Assembly (NCBI RefSeq): GCF_000187245.1
Contig: NC_027861.1
Span: 310,001-374,000 of the forward strand
DNA from: Ogataea parapolymorpha DL-1
Lineage: Eukaryota; Ascomycota; Pichiomycetes; Pichiales; Pichiaceae
Length of the DNA: 64,000 nucleotides
Direction: 5' to 3'
Each line of letters opens with the position of its first letter. Position 1 is the first letter of the stretch. Below the pieces are notes generated by a model. The model made no database searches, was not told the origin of the DNA, and saw only the letters and a program-made list of their open reading frames with translations. Shown piece after piece: positions 37,741 through 48,558 of this stretch. The position numbers and the translations under genes were made by a program.

Positions 37741-39240
37741 TCATCTGTCGACCTCACCGAAGACAAGATCCATTGTTCCAATGATGGCCACGGCATCTGG
37801 TAGTAAGTGGCCCCTTGAAATGTGATCAAAAGCAGCCAAATGAGAGAATCCTGGAGCACGAATTTTGCATCTGTATGGTCTCTCTGATCCGTCACTCACG
37901 ACATACACTCCCATTTCGCCCTTCGGAGCCTCGATAACTGTATACGTCTCACCTGGAGGAACTTGGTAACCTTTAGTGAAAACCAAGAAGTGGTGAATCA
38001 AAGCTTCCATATCAGTCTTCATCAACGACTTGGCTGGAGGGGCAATTTTGAAATCTTCAACCTTCACAGGACCTGCAGGCATATCGTTGATGCATTGTTC
38101 GATGATTCTTAGCGATTGTCTAAACTCGGCCATTCTTATCAAATATCTATCGTAGCAATCTCCCCTAGTCCCAACAGGGACATCGAAATCCACATACTCA
38201 TAGGCATCGTACGGCTGTGACTTTCTGATGTCGAATGGAACGCCCGATCCTCTAAGCATGACACCCGATAGACCATAATTCAATGCATCTTCTGCCGTCA
38301 CTGTTCCAATGTCAACCGTTCTTTGTTTCCAGATACGATTGTCGGTAAGGAGCTCTTCTGTTTCATCAATACGGTCTCCAAATTGCGTAGCCCACATGTA
38401 TATATCATCTAGTAAGCCAAATGGAAGGTCTTGCGACACCCCACCTGGTCTCACGTAGGCAGCGTGCAACCGAGCCCCCGAAACTCGCTCATAAAATTCC
38501 ATCAATTTCTCTCTTTCCTCGAATCCCCACAGGAAGGGCGTCAGCGCTCCCACATCCATAGCGTGCGATAGAACGGACATGAGATGGTTCAGAATACGGG
38601 TGATTTCTCCAAACATAGTTCTAATATACTTTGCTCTGATCGGCACCTCAATATTGAGTAGTTTTTCCACAGCAAGAGAGAACACCTGCTCGTTGGTCAT
38701 CATAGAGACATAGTCGAGTCTATCAAAATACGGTAATGCCTGAATGTACGTTTTCGATTCGATCAATTTTTCCGTTCCTCTGTGCAAAAGGCCAACATGT
38801 GGATCCGACCGAACAATTTCTTCACCATGTAACTCGAGAATCAATCGCAGCACTCCGTGCGCTGCAGGGTGCTGCGGTCCAAAGTTCAAGGTAAAATGTC
38901 TAATCTTGTTTTTACGAACAGGAAAGTCCGGGGAATCCTCGTTGTAAAGATTCCAAGTATCCCAGTCTTTCGATTCATTGATGAACTGTTCATAGTTACC
39001 CATTGCAGAGCTTATTTTAATATTGTAAGTTGACGCTAGCTCTGGTTCATCCGGATCACCTTCTCCTGGTCGATTGCCTCTTTTCCTAATCTGATAGAAA
39101 TCGTTATCATCTGCCCTTTGGCTACCAGTTCCTCCAGTGCTTTGTCTACTATATGCAGTGACAGAGAAATTCCTTGAGCGGGCTCCTATGGAGCTCCATG
39201 CTGCAACCCTCCAACCCTGTCTGAGTCTAAAACAAAACAT
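37741..39240 (-). CDS. NDUFS2: NADH:ubiquinone oxidoreductase 49 kDa subunit (NDUFS2/NUCM)
   Basis: The 499-residue protein is the core complex I Q-module subunit that helps form the ubiquinone site. After an Arg/Ser-rich mitochondrial presequence and a variable linker comes the invariant [15 protein letters not shown]. Further conserved stretches are [24 protein letters not shown] and the C-terminal DLVFGEVDR. It is the second complex I gene in the window. It diverges from MIX17 with 180 bp between starts. Confidence 0.98.
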   Translation of the reverse strand: MFCFRLRQGWRVAAWSSIGARSRNFSVTAYSRQSTGGTGSQRADDNDFYQIRKRGNRPGEGDPDEPELASTYNIKISSAMGNYEQFINESKDWDTWNLYNEDSPDFPVRKNKIRHFTLNFGPQHPAAHGVLRLILELHGEEIVRSDPHVGLLHRGTEKLIESKTYIQALPYFDRLDYVSMMTNEQVFSLAVEKLLNIEVPIRAKYIRTMFGEITRILNHLMSVLSHAMDVGALTPFLWGFEEREKLMEFYERVSGARLHAAYVRPGGVSQDLPFGLLDDIYMWATQFGDRIDETEELLTDNRIWKQRTVDIGTVTAEDALNYGLSGVMLRGSGVPFDIRKSQPYDAYEYVDFDVPVGTRGDCYDRYLIRMAEFRQSLRIIEQCINDMPAGPVKVEDFKIAPPAKSLMKTDMEALIHHFLVFTKGYQVPPGETYTVIEAPKGEMGVYVVSDGSERPYRCKIRAPGFSHLAAFDHISRGHLLPDAVAIIGTMDLVFGEVDR

Positions 39241-39420
39241 TGGTAGCTGCGATTCTAAAACCCCACCTTTTCGATGCTACAGTACCAATTAGCCACAATT
39301 ACCCGGCCTTTGGTGAACGTGGCTAATTTTAATCCTTTGGCCCTTTTTTTTTCTCGAATCTGCAACATAAAAGCAGTGGCAAATAGATTCGCTATATTTT
39401 CTAATAAAATAATTTTCAAC

Positions 39421-39858
39421 ATGCCAAGATCATCTTCGAGAAGACCTGCTCCAGCTGCTAGATCTGCCCCATCTGGTGCCAGACCGGCATCCACTATGGC
39501 TGCGCCAGCTCCTACACACTCTTACAGCCATCCAGTGCAGACCCAACAACAACCAGGTCTGTTTTCTCAAATGGCCTCGACTGCTGCCGGTGTTGCTGTC
39601 GGTTCCGCAGTGGGTCATACTATAGGTGCAGGTATCACCGGTCTGTTTTCCGGATCATCCTCTCAACCTGCTGAGTACCAACAGCAACAAGTGCCGGCTG
39701 CTTCAGCTCAACAATACCAACAACAATCCACTCCAGCCTGTGATGCAGATGCTAGAAACTTCACTAGATGTTTGGAGGAGTCCAATGGTAACTACCAAGC
39801 TTGCGACTTTTACTTACAGCAATTGAAGGCCTGTCAGGCTGCTGCTAGACAATACTAA
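39421..39858 (+). CDS. MIX17: Mix17/CHCHD2-10 family intermembrane-space protein
   Basis: The 145-residue protein has a Ser/Arg/Ala/Pro-rich N-terminus, a glycine-rich hydrophobic stretch (VAVGSAVGHTIGAGITGLF), a glutamine-rich linker and a C-terminal twin CX9C motif (C107/C117 and C128/C138), the Mia40 import signature. This is the CHCHD2/CHCHD10/Mix17 layout; S. cerevisiae Mix17 has 156 residues. The frame is open 49 codons further upstream from a non-ATG codon, but the ATG at 39421 gives the family start (MPRSSSRR). It is linked to respiration in other species. Confidence 0.93.
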   Translation: MPRSSSRRPAPAARSAPSGARPASTMAAPAPTHSYSHPVQTQQQPGLFSQMASTAAGVAVGSAVGHTIGAGITGLFSGSSSQPAEYQQQQVPAASAQQYQQQSTPACDADARNFTRCLEESNGNYQACDFYLQQLKACQAAARQY

Positions 39859-39943
39859 GCATCTCTTAGCATAAATATTCTCTATACATAGCGACATTTG
39901 GTACATATATATTTGACCATTCTATATTACATTTCTGTGAGTT

Positions 39944-42229
39944 CTAGAATCTCCAGTTCTCGTCGGCTGATTCAATGGCCCATGCAAACTTCTCACGCAA
40001 AGTTTTAGTGAAAAGCTTCTCGATGGGCACCTCGAATTTCTTGGAGAACATAACCGTTAGTCGAGGATCGATGTAATTAATTTTAGACGTGTTCAGTGCA
40101 ACTTGAGAGTTGTCCTCCTTGTCTTTAAGCTGAAGACTAGTGTTTTTTATCCTAGTTTCGATTTTTTCTACCTGCTGTTGAAGCTTCTCCACAGTTTGAG
40201 TGGGCTTGATCTCGTACGTTCCGGTCTTGAACTCATTTTTGTACGTCTTTTCTAATTCTTTGTGCTTTTCTAATCTGCTCTTGTGATCGGCTGCCAATTC
40301 ATCTTTCTTCTTTGCCTTCTCGTCTTTAGTGAGCTCTTCGTATCCCAGCTTCAACAGCTCTCGTTCATATCTCTTTTCTATCTTTTCCTTCTCTTTTTGC
40401 AACACTCGCTCGATGATTTTTTGTTCTTCCTCTTTGCTCATATCATCAATCTCCTCAAAGTATTTGAAATCCTTTTTCCTCAGCGACTTGTCTTGCTGTA
40501 GCATCATACGTTTCAGCACGATCTTGCGCCATATCATTTCTTCTATCTTTTCATTAATTTTTTGAACTCCTGCTTCATGATTCTTGCTAACCGTCCGCTG
40601 GTGATTACAGAGAATCGCAACAGTTCTATTTGCAGCGTTGAACTTGACCACTTTCTCATTCACCGTACCTTCGTTCTTAATTAGGTCGATTTGGTCTTGC
40701 ATTGTCTTGGACGCATTGTACGTTCTGAAAACCTTAGCGGTCAATCCTGGCAGGTACGATTGGAAGTATTTGTTGAGCACGGAAGGATCGATTCTGTCAA
40801 ACAAGTTGTCCCCAGGCTTCTTTGGGCTCTTTTTGAAAATTCTCAGATTCTTGAAAACTTGAGGATCAACTTCAACCTCTTGATAGAATCTGATGGAATC
40901 CTTACCTAAGAAGTCAAATACAACTGTGTTCGGAGGCTTAAGGAAGATGTGTTCGTACCTTAAGGAGCAGCAACCAACAGTGTCTGCTTCATCTTCGCTC
41001 TTCTCTCCACCTGCTCTGAGTGCAAACACGTCAATGAGATATGTTGCCGTAGCCAGTTGTCTATCCATCATGAGCTCCGACTTCAACTTAGCGCGGTAGT
41101 CCTTTCTAATCGCATCGATGCAGTTCTTGAGCTCTCTCGCCTTTTCGAACTTCTTGAAGTCACTCATACCTTTTAAAGAAGAATTTTGAGCAAATCGCAC
41201 ATACTTCACTGATCCAAGCACATTTTCTCTCCACATGGCCAACCATGCGACAGTGTTATCATGCTTTATTTCTCCCCACTGGTGGCCTTCCGGTGGCGGA
41301 GGGATTGGTGCGTCTTTACTCAGATTCAGAGTTATATCCTCCGGTTGAACGCGCTTCTTGAGTTTACCGGTCTTGGGATGCGCTCCACGACCTCTGAATA
41401 ATCCCGGAGGCTCAACTCTAAAGTTTCCAACTTGTTCTTTCCGTCCGTTCAAAAGACAAAATTTGTATTTTTCTTCCATCTTTTCCTTTTCCTGTTTGAT
41501 TCGTTTCTTCTCTTGTGGAGAGATGGCCTTCTTTTCCTCCTTTTGCTTTTGGAAATACTCGAACATTTGGCTGAAGTCACATTTTTCGAACTCCGTGATT
41601 TCCGCGTCTGGACACCCACCGTTTTCTTTCAGCACCTCTAGGAAATCGGCAAAGAAATTCTTCTGGAAAGTTGGATTTTTAGCATGGTCCGACTCCAATA
41701 GAGCTGCAAAAAACCCGGCCACTTCTTCAGCAGCTGGTGGGAGAGAAACAGGCTTTTTATCGTAGATCAATTTCACATGGGAAGGGAGAGGTTCGTAATC
41801 AGGAGGAAATATAACACCGTTATGTTCAAGGGTATCCCAAACAATCTCGTCGTTCAGGTCCTGTTGCTCCCACCACTTGTACTTCTCTTCTTCCTCCGCT
41901 TCATCTTCTGTCTTAACTTTGGGTGTATCTTCTTTCTTGATTTTGGGCTCCTTACTCTGCTGACTTTTTTTCCGGGGAGAAACTGAAGCGCTTGATTGTG
42001 ATTCCTTCTTGACTCTGGGCCTGCTTTGTGTGGCTTTCGAGTTGGTTTTCCGCTTCTTCAGAGGTACATCTTCAGTTTCATCTTCACTAAATGATGTAGT
42101 TGGCGTCTTCACCTTTTCTGATCCCGTAGCCAGACCATCTTCTGATTCAGACAGAACTAATTCAGGCCTGTTGGTTACCCGCTTGCGTTTCACTGCATTC
42201 AAAGGCGTTTCCTCTTCTGACGAAGACAT
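39944..42229 (-). CDS. TOP1: DNA topoisomerase I (type IB)
   Basis: The 761-residue nuclear enzyme relaxes supercoils through a 3'-phosphotyrosine. A charged, lysine-rich N-terminal region is followed by the core ([26 protein letters not shown] onward, about 115), catalytic-core motifs such as [16 protein letters not shown], a coiled-coil linker and the C-terminal domain with active-site Y719 in SKINYIDPR. The protein ends NWRF. The ATG at 42229 is preferred; the frame stays open 47 codons further, but those residues are unrelated. S. cerevisiae Top1 has 769. It diverges from the next gene across 118 bp. Confidence 0.97.
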   Translation of the reverse strand: MSSSEEETPLNAVKRKRVTNRPELVLSESEDGLATGSEKVKTPTTSFSEDETEDVPLKKRKTNSKATQSRPRVKKESQSSASVSPRKKSQQSKEPKIKKEDTPKVKTEDEAEEEEKYKWWEQQDLNDEIVWDTLEHNGVIFPPDYEPLPSHVKLIYDKKPVSLPPAAEEVAGFFAALLESDHAKNPTFQKNFFADFLEVLKENGGCPDAEITEFEKCDFSQMFEYFQKQKEEKKAISPQEKKRIKQEKEKMEEKYKFCLLNGRKEQVGNFRVEPPGLFRGRGAHPKTGKLKKRVQPEDITLNLSKDAPIPPPPEGHQWGEIKHDNTVAWLAMWRENVLGSVKYVRFAQNSSLKGMSDFKKFEKARELKNCIDAIRKDYRAKLKSELMMDRQLATATYLIDVFALRAGGEKSEDEADTVGCCSLRYEHIFLKPPNTVVFDFLGKDSIRFYQEVEVDPQVFKNLRIFKKSPKKPGDNLFDRIDPSVLNKYFQSYLPGLTAKVFRTYNASKTMQDQIDLIKNEGTVNEKVVKFNAANRTVAILCNHQRTVSKNHEAGVQKINEKIEEMIWRKIVLKRMMLQQDKSLRKKDFKYFEEIDDMSKEEEQKIIERVLQKEKEKIEKRYERELLKLGYEELTKDEKAKKKDELAADHKSRLEKHKELEKTYKNEFKTGTYEIKPTQTVEKLQQQVEKIETRIKNTSLQLKDKEDNSQVALNTSKINYIDPRLTVMFSKKFEVPIEKLFTKTLREKFAWAIESADENWRF

Positions 42230-42347
42230 CCCAAATCCTAATAACTTTTTTTTTGGTTTGATCAAACTAAATATAAGTGTGGTGCAAAGGTGTACAGAAC
42301 AGTCGCGTATCTGAAATAAAAACAAGCTATATCTTCGAGGACTCAGG

Positions 42348-44735
42348 ATGGACCCTGTAAGGCGCGCCAAAATTCAGCGCTACTACGACTTTATTGACTC
42401 TTCTGTTGAGATTCTACGGACAGCAAACGAAAAATCTGACTCAAATTACATCAAAGAGATCGTACGCGAATTACAGTTGGTGGTACCAAAATATGGTATA
42501 AGTCTGAGCCAGTTTAAAAAACTGCTCAATGTCGTGCTAGACACCACGAACGCGAAACTCTTTAGCAATTCCGTCAAATCTCGAATTGTAAAGATTTGGC
42601 ACTGCTATGAGCTGTTAGACTTTGATACATTTCTCTGCATTATCAGCTCGTTGAGGTTATCTACGTTTTCCAACGAAGGAATGACACTACACCAGAGAAT
42701 TCAAACCAACATGAGCAAATGGCTTGTCTCCAACTTTTCCAATTTCAGGCTAAGTAAAGACTATTTGCGGATTCTTCCGTATTTGTTTAACATGCTACCA
42801 ATCGGATACATCAGAAGCAATATAAGCATAATTATAATTTATTTGATTCAGCTGAGTTCGCAAATTGATGAGTCCTATAATGTCAAGTTCTTCCTCAATG
42901 CTTCCAGAATCATATACCTGACCGAACTTTATGAAAAAGACAGGAGCATGTTGCCTTTAGTTATGGTGATTCACAGTCATTTGCAAGGAAAGGACAATCT
43001 GCCTCTGTTTGATACCTATAGATATAAATTAGAAGAGATAGTCGAGAATGATAGGCTTCCTAAGGATGTATTCAAGGTGGACCACCAAGTGCTGGACTCT
43101 TTGGTGGACCTCAAAGTTCAATACCATCAGTTCAATCAGAACACTGATACCATGTCACCACTGATGGAAATTGAAGATTTTCAGGAGTTCTACTATAACT
43201 TACAGGACTTTTACCAAATGGTTGAGTATCTTAATTTGAGATATGGGGCATCAGCCGGTGGTCATCGATATAAGCGCAAAAAGCTTGATGAGCTTACTTT
43301 TGATCTCAATACAATGGACATCTTGACCTCCAGATCGATAGCAGATTGCTACACAATTCCTACCTATTTGCTGCATCTAGACAGCATTCGTGTACCTCGA
43401 CAAATGGGATTGTTGTTATACCAGATTGATGACTTTTCGCATTACAAAGCGCAGCCTAGTTTCAAAGTAGCTGAAACTCTTGGCCATTTCGTTCAATTTT
43501 ATCCAAAACTTCCCCTGTACACAGCTTTGCTGCAGCTTGATTATCAAGAGCTGAACAATTGGATGGAAGTTATTCTTGGTGAAGAAGGACAAAAGCTAAA
43601 TCCTATGCATGAACCATTATTCAATGGACTGCTTCAACTCACTAGAGTTTCGCTGGTTCTTCTTCCAGCCATGGAGCACTTTTTGTTGTCATACTTGCAA
43701 CCTGGGGATCCCATTATGAGTACCGTGAAATATTACGAATTTATACCCTACTTTGGTTATCGACCTTGGTTACAATTTGTACCAGTCTATGAGAAGCTCA
43801 GGCCACTCTTGCAGAATGCTACTAGTGCATCCCGTGTGCTGGAATCTATTTCTGATCTTATATCAAACTGGTGCATCGTTCAGACCCCTCATGAGGACGA
43901 AGAATTTTGGAAAACGGTCAATAATCTGATAGGGAATGTGATTAGCGATTTCACGGAAAGTTTTTGTGGGCAAGCTGAACAGTATACTGACTGTAAATTA
44001 AGCCTCGTTGGATTTTTGCGTGTGATTTACCGAATCGACTACGAGCACCTCAAATTATCAAATTTGGTTCTGCCACCGGTTGTACTTTATGACCTATACT
44101 TCTCATCGAACCCTGTTTTGGTCGACGGGGTATGTCGACATGTGAGTTTCTGCAAACGGTACTATGCAAATTTTCTTTCTACACAACAAGGGCATGGTGC
44201 AATAAATTCGGACTTGACTCATATGATGTTCAGTATGCTCAAAAACTTGCACAATTCTTACGTGATGGATTTGTGTAATATCGTTTGGAGAGACAAGGCA
44301 TTCGACAAAAATGAGAAATCGACCGCCAAGGGGTTCATGCTCCCGTATGCTCTCACAACCAAAATGCTCAAACAGCGCTATCATCACTACGATTCAAGTA
44401 TTGACGATAAGGAAGACTATGATTTTGATTCCATCAAAAAAGACTTTGACGTCTTCTATGCACCTGCATACTCTTCATTGATTACTGACATAATCCATCG
44501 TCTTGAAGACTTCAATGGGATAGATACTCGTCTTACAGGGCCCTTGAACGAATCCGAATTCAACCGACTTATCAGTAATTCTGAACAATGGCGCAACACG
44601 TATACTGACTACGACTATTTGAGACTGGATATATTACATGAGTTGACAAACATGGGCTTTGACGGATTGCCTGGTCTCCTTCACAGTTCGTTGAAAAGTC
44701 TTTCGATCAAGCTTAGAGCGCGAAATGAACATTAA
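42348..44735 (+). CDS. Ctf3/CENP-I/Mis6-like kinetochore protein (probable)
   Basis: The 795-residue protein is helical throughout, with no enzyme motif. Its length and helical-repeat layout, and segments such as [29 protein letters not shown] (residues about 125-155) and [14 protein letters not shown] (near 500), resemble CENP-I/Mis6/Ctf3 of the inner kinetochore CCAN (S. cerevisiae Ctf3 733 residues). The match is by general pattern and not by an invariant motif, so it needs a profile search. No synteny helps here. NKP2, another CCAN member, is elsewhere in the window. Confidence 0.55.
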   Translation: MDPVRRAKIQRYYDFIDSSVEILRTANEKSDSNYIKEIVRELQLVVPKYGISLSQFKKLLNVVLDTTNAKLFSNSVKSRIVKIWHCYELLDFDTFLCIISSLRLSTFSNEGMTLHQRIQTNMSKWLVSNFSNFRLSKDYLRILPYLFNMLPIGYIRSNISIIIIYLIQLSSQIDESYNVKFFLNASRIIYLTELYEKDRSMLPLVMVIHSHLQGKDNLPLFDTYRYKLEEIVENDRLPKDVFKVDHQVLDSLVDLKVQYHQFNQNTDTMSPLMEIEDFQEFYYNLQDFYQMVEYLNLRYGASAGGHRYKRKKLDELTFDLNTMDILTSRSIADCYTIPTYLLHLDSIRVPRQMGLLLYQIDDFSHYKAQPSFKVAETLGHFVQFYPKLPLYTALLQLDYQELNNWMEVILGEEGQKLNPMHEPLFNGLLQLTRVSLVLLPAMEHFLLSYLQPGDPIMSTVKYYEFIPYFGYRPWLQFVPVYEKLRPLLQNATSASRVLESISDLISNWCIVQTPHEDEEFWKTVNNLIGNVISDFTESFCGQAEQYTDCKLSLVGFLRVIYRIDYEHLKLSNLVLPPVVLYDLYFSSNPVLVDGVCRHVSFCKRYYANFLSTQQGHGAINSDLTHMMFSMLKNLHNSYVMDLCNIVWRDKAFDKNEKSTAKGFMLPYALTTKMLKQRYHHYDSSIDDKEDYDFDSIKKDFDVFYAPAYSSLITDIIHRLEDFNGIDTRLTGPLNESEFNRLISNSEQWRNTYTDYDYLRLDILHELTNMGFDGLPGLLHSSLKSLSIKLRARNEH

Positions 44736-44849
44736 TATATTTCATAGCTACCATATCGCATAAACGTTTTTTTGGAGTTCCACTACGTTGTCTATTAATC
44801 ATCTCAAGGGGAGAGAAAAAGTTTAAAGGGATCTTTAATTTATTGTCTC

Positions 44850-46271
44850 ATGAGTGGCGGATCTATTGAGCTCAGCACTCTCACACCAGAAAATGAAGAT
44901 AAGTCTTTTGAGTTCCCACGCGAATATGATAATGAATTTGGAGCGGATGAGGATTTTGAAATACCATCAACCATAGACTTCCAAGGTCACACAATTTTTC
45001 TGGGAAGCAGAGATGTAAAACGCTCGATAAGACTTAGATTACAGGTCGCGGTCATTGTGATTAGCTTCATGATCATTGGCGTGGCAGATCAATCCTTGGG
45101 ATCGGTTATGGAGTACCTTTTGTCAGATTATCAAACTGATAGAACCCATATATCATATCTATTTCTTTGTCAAGCTATAGGTTATATGATCGCAAGTTTC
45201 GGAAACAACATGGTTTGCCAAATGATGGGCCTAAAAGGCCTTTATCCAGTCTCCTTGCTGATCATGGCATTAATGCCTACAGCTATATATGCAAAGCTGA
45301 GTTTCACAACGCTTGTCTCAATATCCATGATTAACGGACTTGGGTTCGGAACTCTTGATTGTGCGATGAACCTCTTTGTTGGTGGCTTGAAGTATAGCAA
45401 TCAATTACTTGGTTTGATGCATGCATTCTACGGATTGGGGTGTTTTATCAGCCCCCTATTTTGCACCTATCTGATTCATCGTGGGTTTGCGTGGAACCAG
45501 TACTACCTTTTCATATTGGGTCTCATTGCAATAAATTTTGTGGGGTCGATTTTCCTTTTCAGCAGAGAAACAAAATGGAAATATAGATACCAATTACAAC
45601 AAGATTGTGAGAAGGATGAGAGTGGTGAGAAGTTGGCGTTCAAGACGATTATCACAAACAAGTTTATCATATTTTTCTCCTTGTGTTTGTTTACATATCT
45701 GGGATCGGAGCTCAGCATGGGTGTGTGGCTTTTTAATTACCTTTTGAACATCCACAGTTTCACAGACAAGTCTTCGTCATATGTCACTAGTGCGTACTGG
45801 ATTGCCTTCACCGCGGGCCGGTTTTTCCTCAGCTTTATCACCGGTCATCTATTTGAAGATTACGAAACCAAAGCGATGGTAATATACTGTACCCTTGTTA
45901 CGATTGGAACAATTCTTTTCTGGCTGTTCAATCAGGTCTATTTATTGATGGTTTGCTCCATATGCTTTGTTGGATTCTTTGTTGGGCCTATGTTTTCTAC
46001 CACTGTGGTTATAGCTATGAAAACATTACCCAAAAAGTTTTCCACTGCGGGTGTGGCCGTGATATGTGGGTTGGGAGCAATGGGGTCCACTGTCATGCCC
46101 TATCTCATGGGATTGATTGCAGACTCGACCGCAGGCGGAAAGGGTGCTGGACTAGTTTATTTCCCACTATACGAGGTTGTTCTGTTTGCTGCTGCAAACA
46201 TGCTCTGGTTGGCCTTTTTTGTCAAGCACAAAAGAACACTCGACTCATACGAACGTCTTTCTTGTGACTGA
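44850..46271 (+). CDS. Major facilitator superfamily transporter, Bsc6-like
   Basis: The 473-residue membrane protein has an acidic 65-residue N-terminal tail and about twelve transmembrane helices beginning at LQVAVIVISFMIIGVADQSL. The small-residue and acidic pattern of helices 4-5 (MINGLGFGTLDCAMNLFVGG and MHAFYGLGCFISP) is like the FucP-type MFS branch and fungal Bsc6-like proteins. The substrate is not known. The gene follows the CTF3-like gene in tandem with 114 bp between. Confidence 0.8.
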   Translation: MSGGSIELSTLTPENEDKSFEFPREYDNEFGADEDFEIPSTIDFQGHTIFLGSRDVKRSIRLRLQVAVIVISFMIIGVADQSLGSVMEYLLSDYQTDRTHISYLFLCQAIGYMIASFGNNMVCQMMGLKGLYPVSLLIMALMPTAIYAKLSFTTLVSISMINGLGFGTLDCAMNLFVGGLKYSNQLLGLMHAFYGLGCFISPLFCTYLIHRGFAWNQYYLFILGLIAINFVGSIFLFSRETKWKYRYQLQQDCEKDESGEKLAFKTIITNKFIIFFSLCLFTYLGSELSMGVWLFNYLLNIHSFTDKSSSYVTSAYWIAFTAGRFFLSFITGHLFEDYETKAMVIYCTLVTIGTILFWLFNQVYLLMVCSICFVGFFVGPMFSTTVVIAMKTLPKKFSTAGVAVICGLGAMGSTVMPYLMGLIADSTAGGKGAGLVYFPLYEVVLFAAANMLWLAFFVKHKRTLDSYERLSCD

Positions 46272-46559
46272 TATTACGCACATAGAAAGTGAAGATATCC
46301 TGCTCGATGACTTTTTGAGGTTGCTATTTGGATCGTCCTAGACAACATAATCTCTGATCTGGGCCATTAAACCATATCAAGCACCAATTTACAGAAGAGA
46401 AAAGGCATCAGCGACGATGGGTTCCTAAGGTCATGGTAGTTGTTGTAAACCTGGTCTTCCTCCATAATTGGTAGCTGCAGGTTCATATATCTATAATTTC
46501 ATATACCTATAGTAATTGCCAACAAATTTGCAGCAAATAGGCAAACTTCATCGGGCAGA

Positions 46560-47092
46560 TTAAAACAGCCGCACAAGTTGAGCGCCTGAATCCATCTTGC
46601 CAAGCCGGCTGAATTGTGAGAGTAGGATTTGTCTTTTGTCCTCCCTAATAGGTTCATTGATAATATCGTGGATGTAATTTGCAACGTCGTTTGAGAAAGA
46701 GTGCTCCCGGCACACAAGAGAAGCCCAACTCTTTTTGACAACGACAGTGGTGTTCAATTGAATGGCATTGACATCTGGTAGTGCGCGCTGGAAACTTTGC
46801 TTGATGAAATCTGGATGAGAGGCCCACGTATTGAAGAATGGTTGAGAGTACTCGCACGATTCCACGAGCTTATCTTAATGGGATTTACTCTTCTTTCGAA
46901 TGTGAATCACAGAGCTGATCCAGCCCCACTGCTATTGAACGCTTCCATCTTTTTTGCTGCACATAGTACTTCTCCCTGCTGTCGTGATAAAGAAATCAAA
47001 GCTTTGCAAGATCTCTGCTGTTTTGCTGTAGAACAATATCATGGGCTGCGAGACGAGCAGAAAGTGAAATGACTCGATTTTTCAGATTCATC
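46560..47092 (-). pseudogene. Possible disrupted or unusually spliced small gene
   Basis: Three adjacent minus-strand segments look protein-like but are not joined. The first begins at an ATG (47092) and reads 31 codons to TGA. The same frame continues open for 36 more codons. After a frame change and two stops, a 101-codon segment (46865-46560) has ordinary protein composition (for example VVVKKSWASLVCREHSF and SQFSRLGKMDSGAQLVRLF) but no ATG near its 5' end. No canonical donor/acceptor pair connects them. I recognise no family. It could be a decayed gene or chance. Confidence 0.3.
47070..47075 (+). promoter_or_regulatory. TGACTC element upstream of GCV1
   Basis: This six-base Gcn4/Bas1-type core lies 212 bp before the GCV1 ATG. 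The same core occurs twice upstream of GCV2. A six-base match alone is weak. Confidence 0.35.
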
Positions 47093-47281
47093 TGCTCGAA
47101 TCACTTAGCGAACTTGTTTGATTACGTACTACTTTGAGGGACGCTGTCTGTGAGATAAAAAAATCGGCTCTCAAATCTATTAAGTCACCAAGTATTTTCC
47201 TGTCAAATCCCAGTCAAAAACTTTGTACTTAACATTGCCTATAAATCCTTACCCATTTCTCCACATCACCTCAATCTTAGT

Positions 47282-48481
47282 ATGTTTTCCCGGAGAGTGC
47301 TGTTATCATGGCCGAAAGAAGTTAGGCACTACTCGTCTGAACCCTCTCTTCTGTCCACTCCCTTCACAGACCTGCATATCAAGCTCAAAGCCACCATGGT
47401 CGATTTTGCGGGTTATTCGATGCCTGTTCTTTACAAGGGCCAGACTCATATCGAGTCGCACAAGTGGGTCAGAGCTAATTGTGGTGTCTTTGACGTCTCT
47501 CATATGCTGCAGCATCGGATCAAAGGACCGAACACTACCTCTTTTCTGCAGAAGCTATGTCCCACTGACTTGCGCTCTCTCAAGCCATTTCATTCCACAC
47601 TGAGCGTGTTGCTTAATAACAACGGTGGAGTTATTGATGATTGCATGATCACGAAGCACGACGAAGATAGCTTTTATATCGTTACTAATGCAGGCTGCAG
47701 AGCCAAGGATATTGAGTTCATCAAATCAGAGCTCAGCAACTACAATGAAGGTTCTGGTATCGAACACAACACGTTTGAAGGTGGCCTTCTTGCAATCCAA
47801 GGGCCGAAAGCTCAGGAAGTTGTGTCTAAGTTCACTTCGTCTGATCTGAGCACCTTATACTTTGGCCAGTCCAGATTCATTCCTTTAGATGGTTTCGGAT
47901 CCTCGGAAAAATTCCATATTGCAAGAGGTGGCTACACTGGTGAAGATGGTTTTGAAATCTCCATCCCAGAAATAGGCGTTGCCAGAGATTTCTTCCTTGC
48001 TCTTTTGCAGAGCGACGTTGTGAAACCAATCGGCCTTGCAGCAAGAGATTCGCTGAGGCTCGAAGCAGGAATGTGTTTATACGGCCATGAACTGAACGAA
48101 GAGATTACACCTGTTGAAGCGTCTTTGAACTGGTTAGTGTCCAAGTCAAGAAGGTCGGACAGCTTCAATGGAAGCGAAAAGATATTGAGTCAGCTGGAAA
48201 ACCCAAAGTCGGTTTCCTTCAAGAGAGTTGGCATCAAATCCAAAGGCCCCTCCCCTCGTCAGGGAAACAAGATTTTCGCGAGCGACAATCAGTCTAAACA
48301 AATTGGTGTGGTTTGCTCTGGATCTCCTTCCCCTACTCTTGGAGGCAACGTTGGTCAGGCATTCATCAACAAACCTTATCAGAAGACCGGAACCGAAGTT
48401 CTGATTGAAATCAGAGGCAAGCTAAGACCCGCAGTTGTGTCCAAGATGCCGTTCGTTGAGCCAAAATATTATCGGCCCTAA
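47282..48481 (+). CDS. GCV1: Aminomethyltransferase, T protein of the glycine cleavage system
   Basis: The 399-residue mitochondrial protein transfers the aminomethyl carbon from H protein to tetrahydrofolate, releasing ammonia; S. cerevisiae Gcv1 has 400 residues. A presequence (MFSRRVLLSWPKEVRHYSS) precedes conserved stretches VDFAGYSMPVLY, CGVFDVSHMLQ, GGYTGEDGFEIS (folate-site region) and ARDSLRLEAGMCLYGHEL. GCV2 is on the same strand 10 kb upstream. SMC3 follows closely (77 bp). Confidence 0.98.
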   Translation: MFSRRVLLSWPKEVRHYSSEPSLLSTPFTDLHIKLKATMVDFAGYSMPVLYKGQTHIESHKWVRANCGVFDVSHMLQHRIKGPNTTSFLQKLCPTDLRSLKPFHSTLSVLLNNNGGVIDDCMITKHDEDSFYIVTNAGCRAKDIEFIKSELSNYNEGSGIEHNTFEGGLLAIQGPKAQEVVSKFTSSDLSTLYFGQSRFIPLDGFGSSEKFHIARGGYTGEDGFEISIPEIGVARDFFLALLQSDVVKPIGLAARDSLRLEAGMCLYGHELNEEITPVEASLNWLVSKSRRSDSFNGSEKILSQLENPKSVSFKRVGIKSKGPSPRQGNKIFASDNQSKQIGVVCSGSPSPTLGGNVGQAFINKPYQKTGTEVLIEIRGKLRPAVVSKMPFVEPKYYRP

Positions 48482-48558
48482 TCTTTTTCGGTGTAGGGTG
48501 TTGATTCCGCGACACGAAAATATTGAGACGCGTTGATTTGAAAATATATCCTCAAACT

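Larger units (their letters stand above)
46272..47281. other. 1.0-kb spacer between the MFS gene and GCV1
   Basis: Apart from the broken-looking minus-strand coding region described separately (46560-47092), nothing is recognisable. The last 200 bp should be the GCV1 promoter and include TGACTC at 47070-47075. Confidence 0.5.

Noticed and set aside
37741..39240. Complex I genes as a functional cluster
   Set aside because: The two genes are 15 kb apart with unrelated genes between; chance is enough.
42230..42370. 47-residue N-terminal extension of TOP1
   Set aside because: Hydrophobic, unrelated to topoisomerase I N-termini, and most of the short promoter shared with the CTF3-like gene would be used up.
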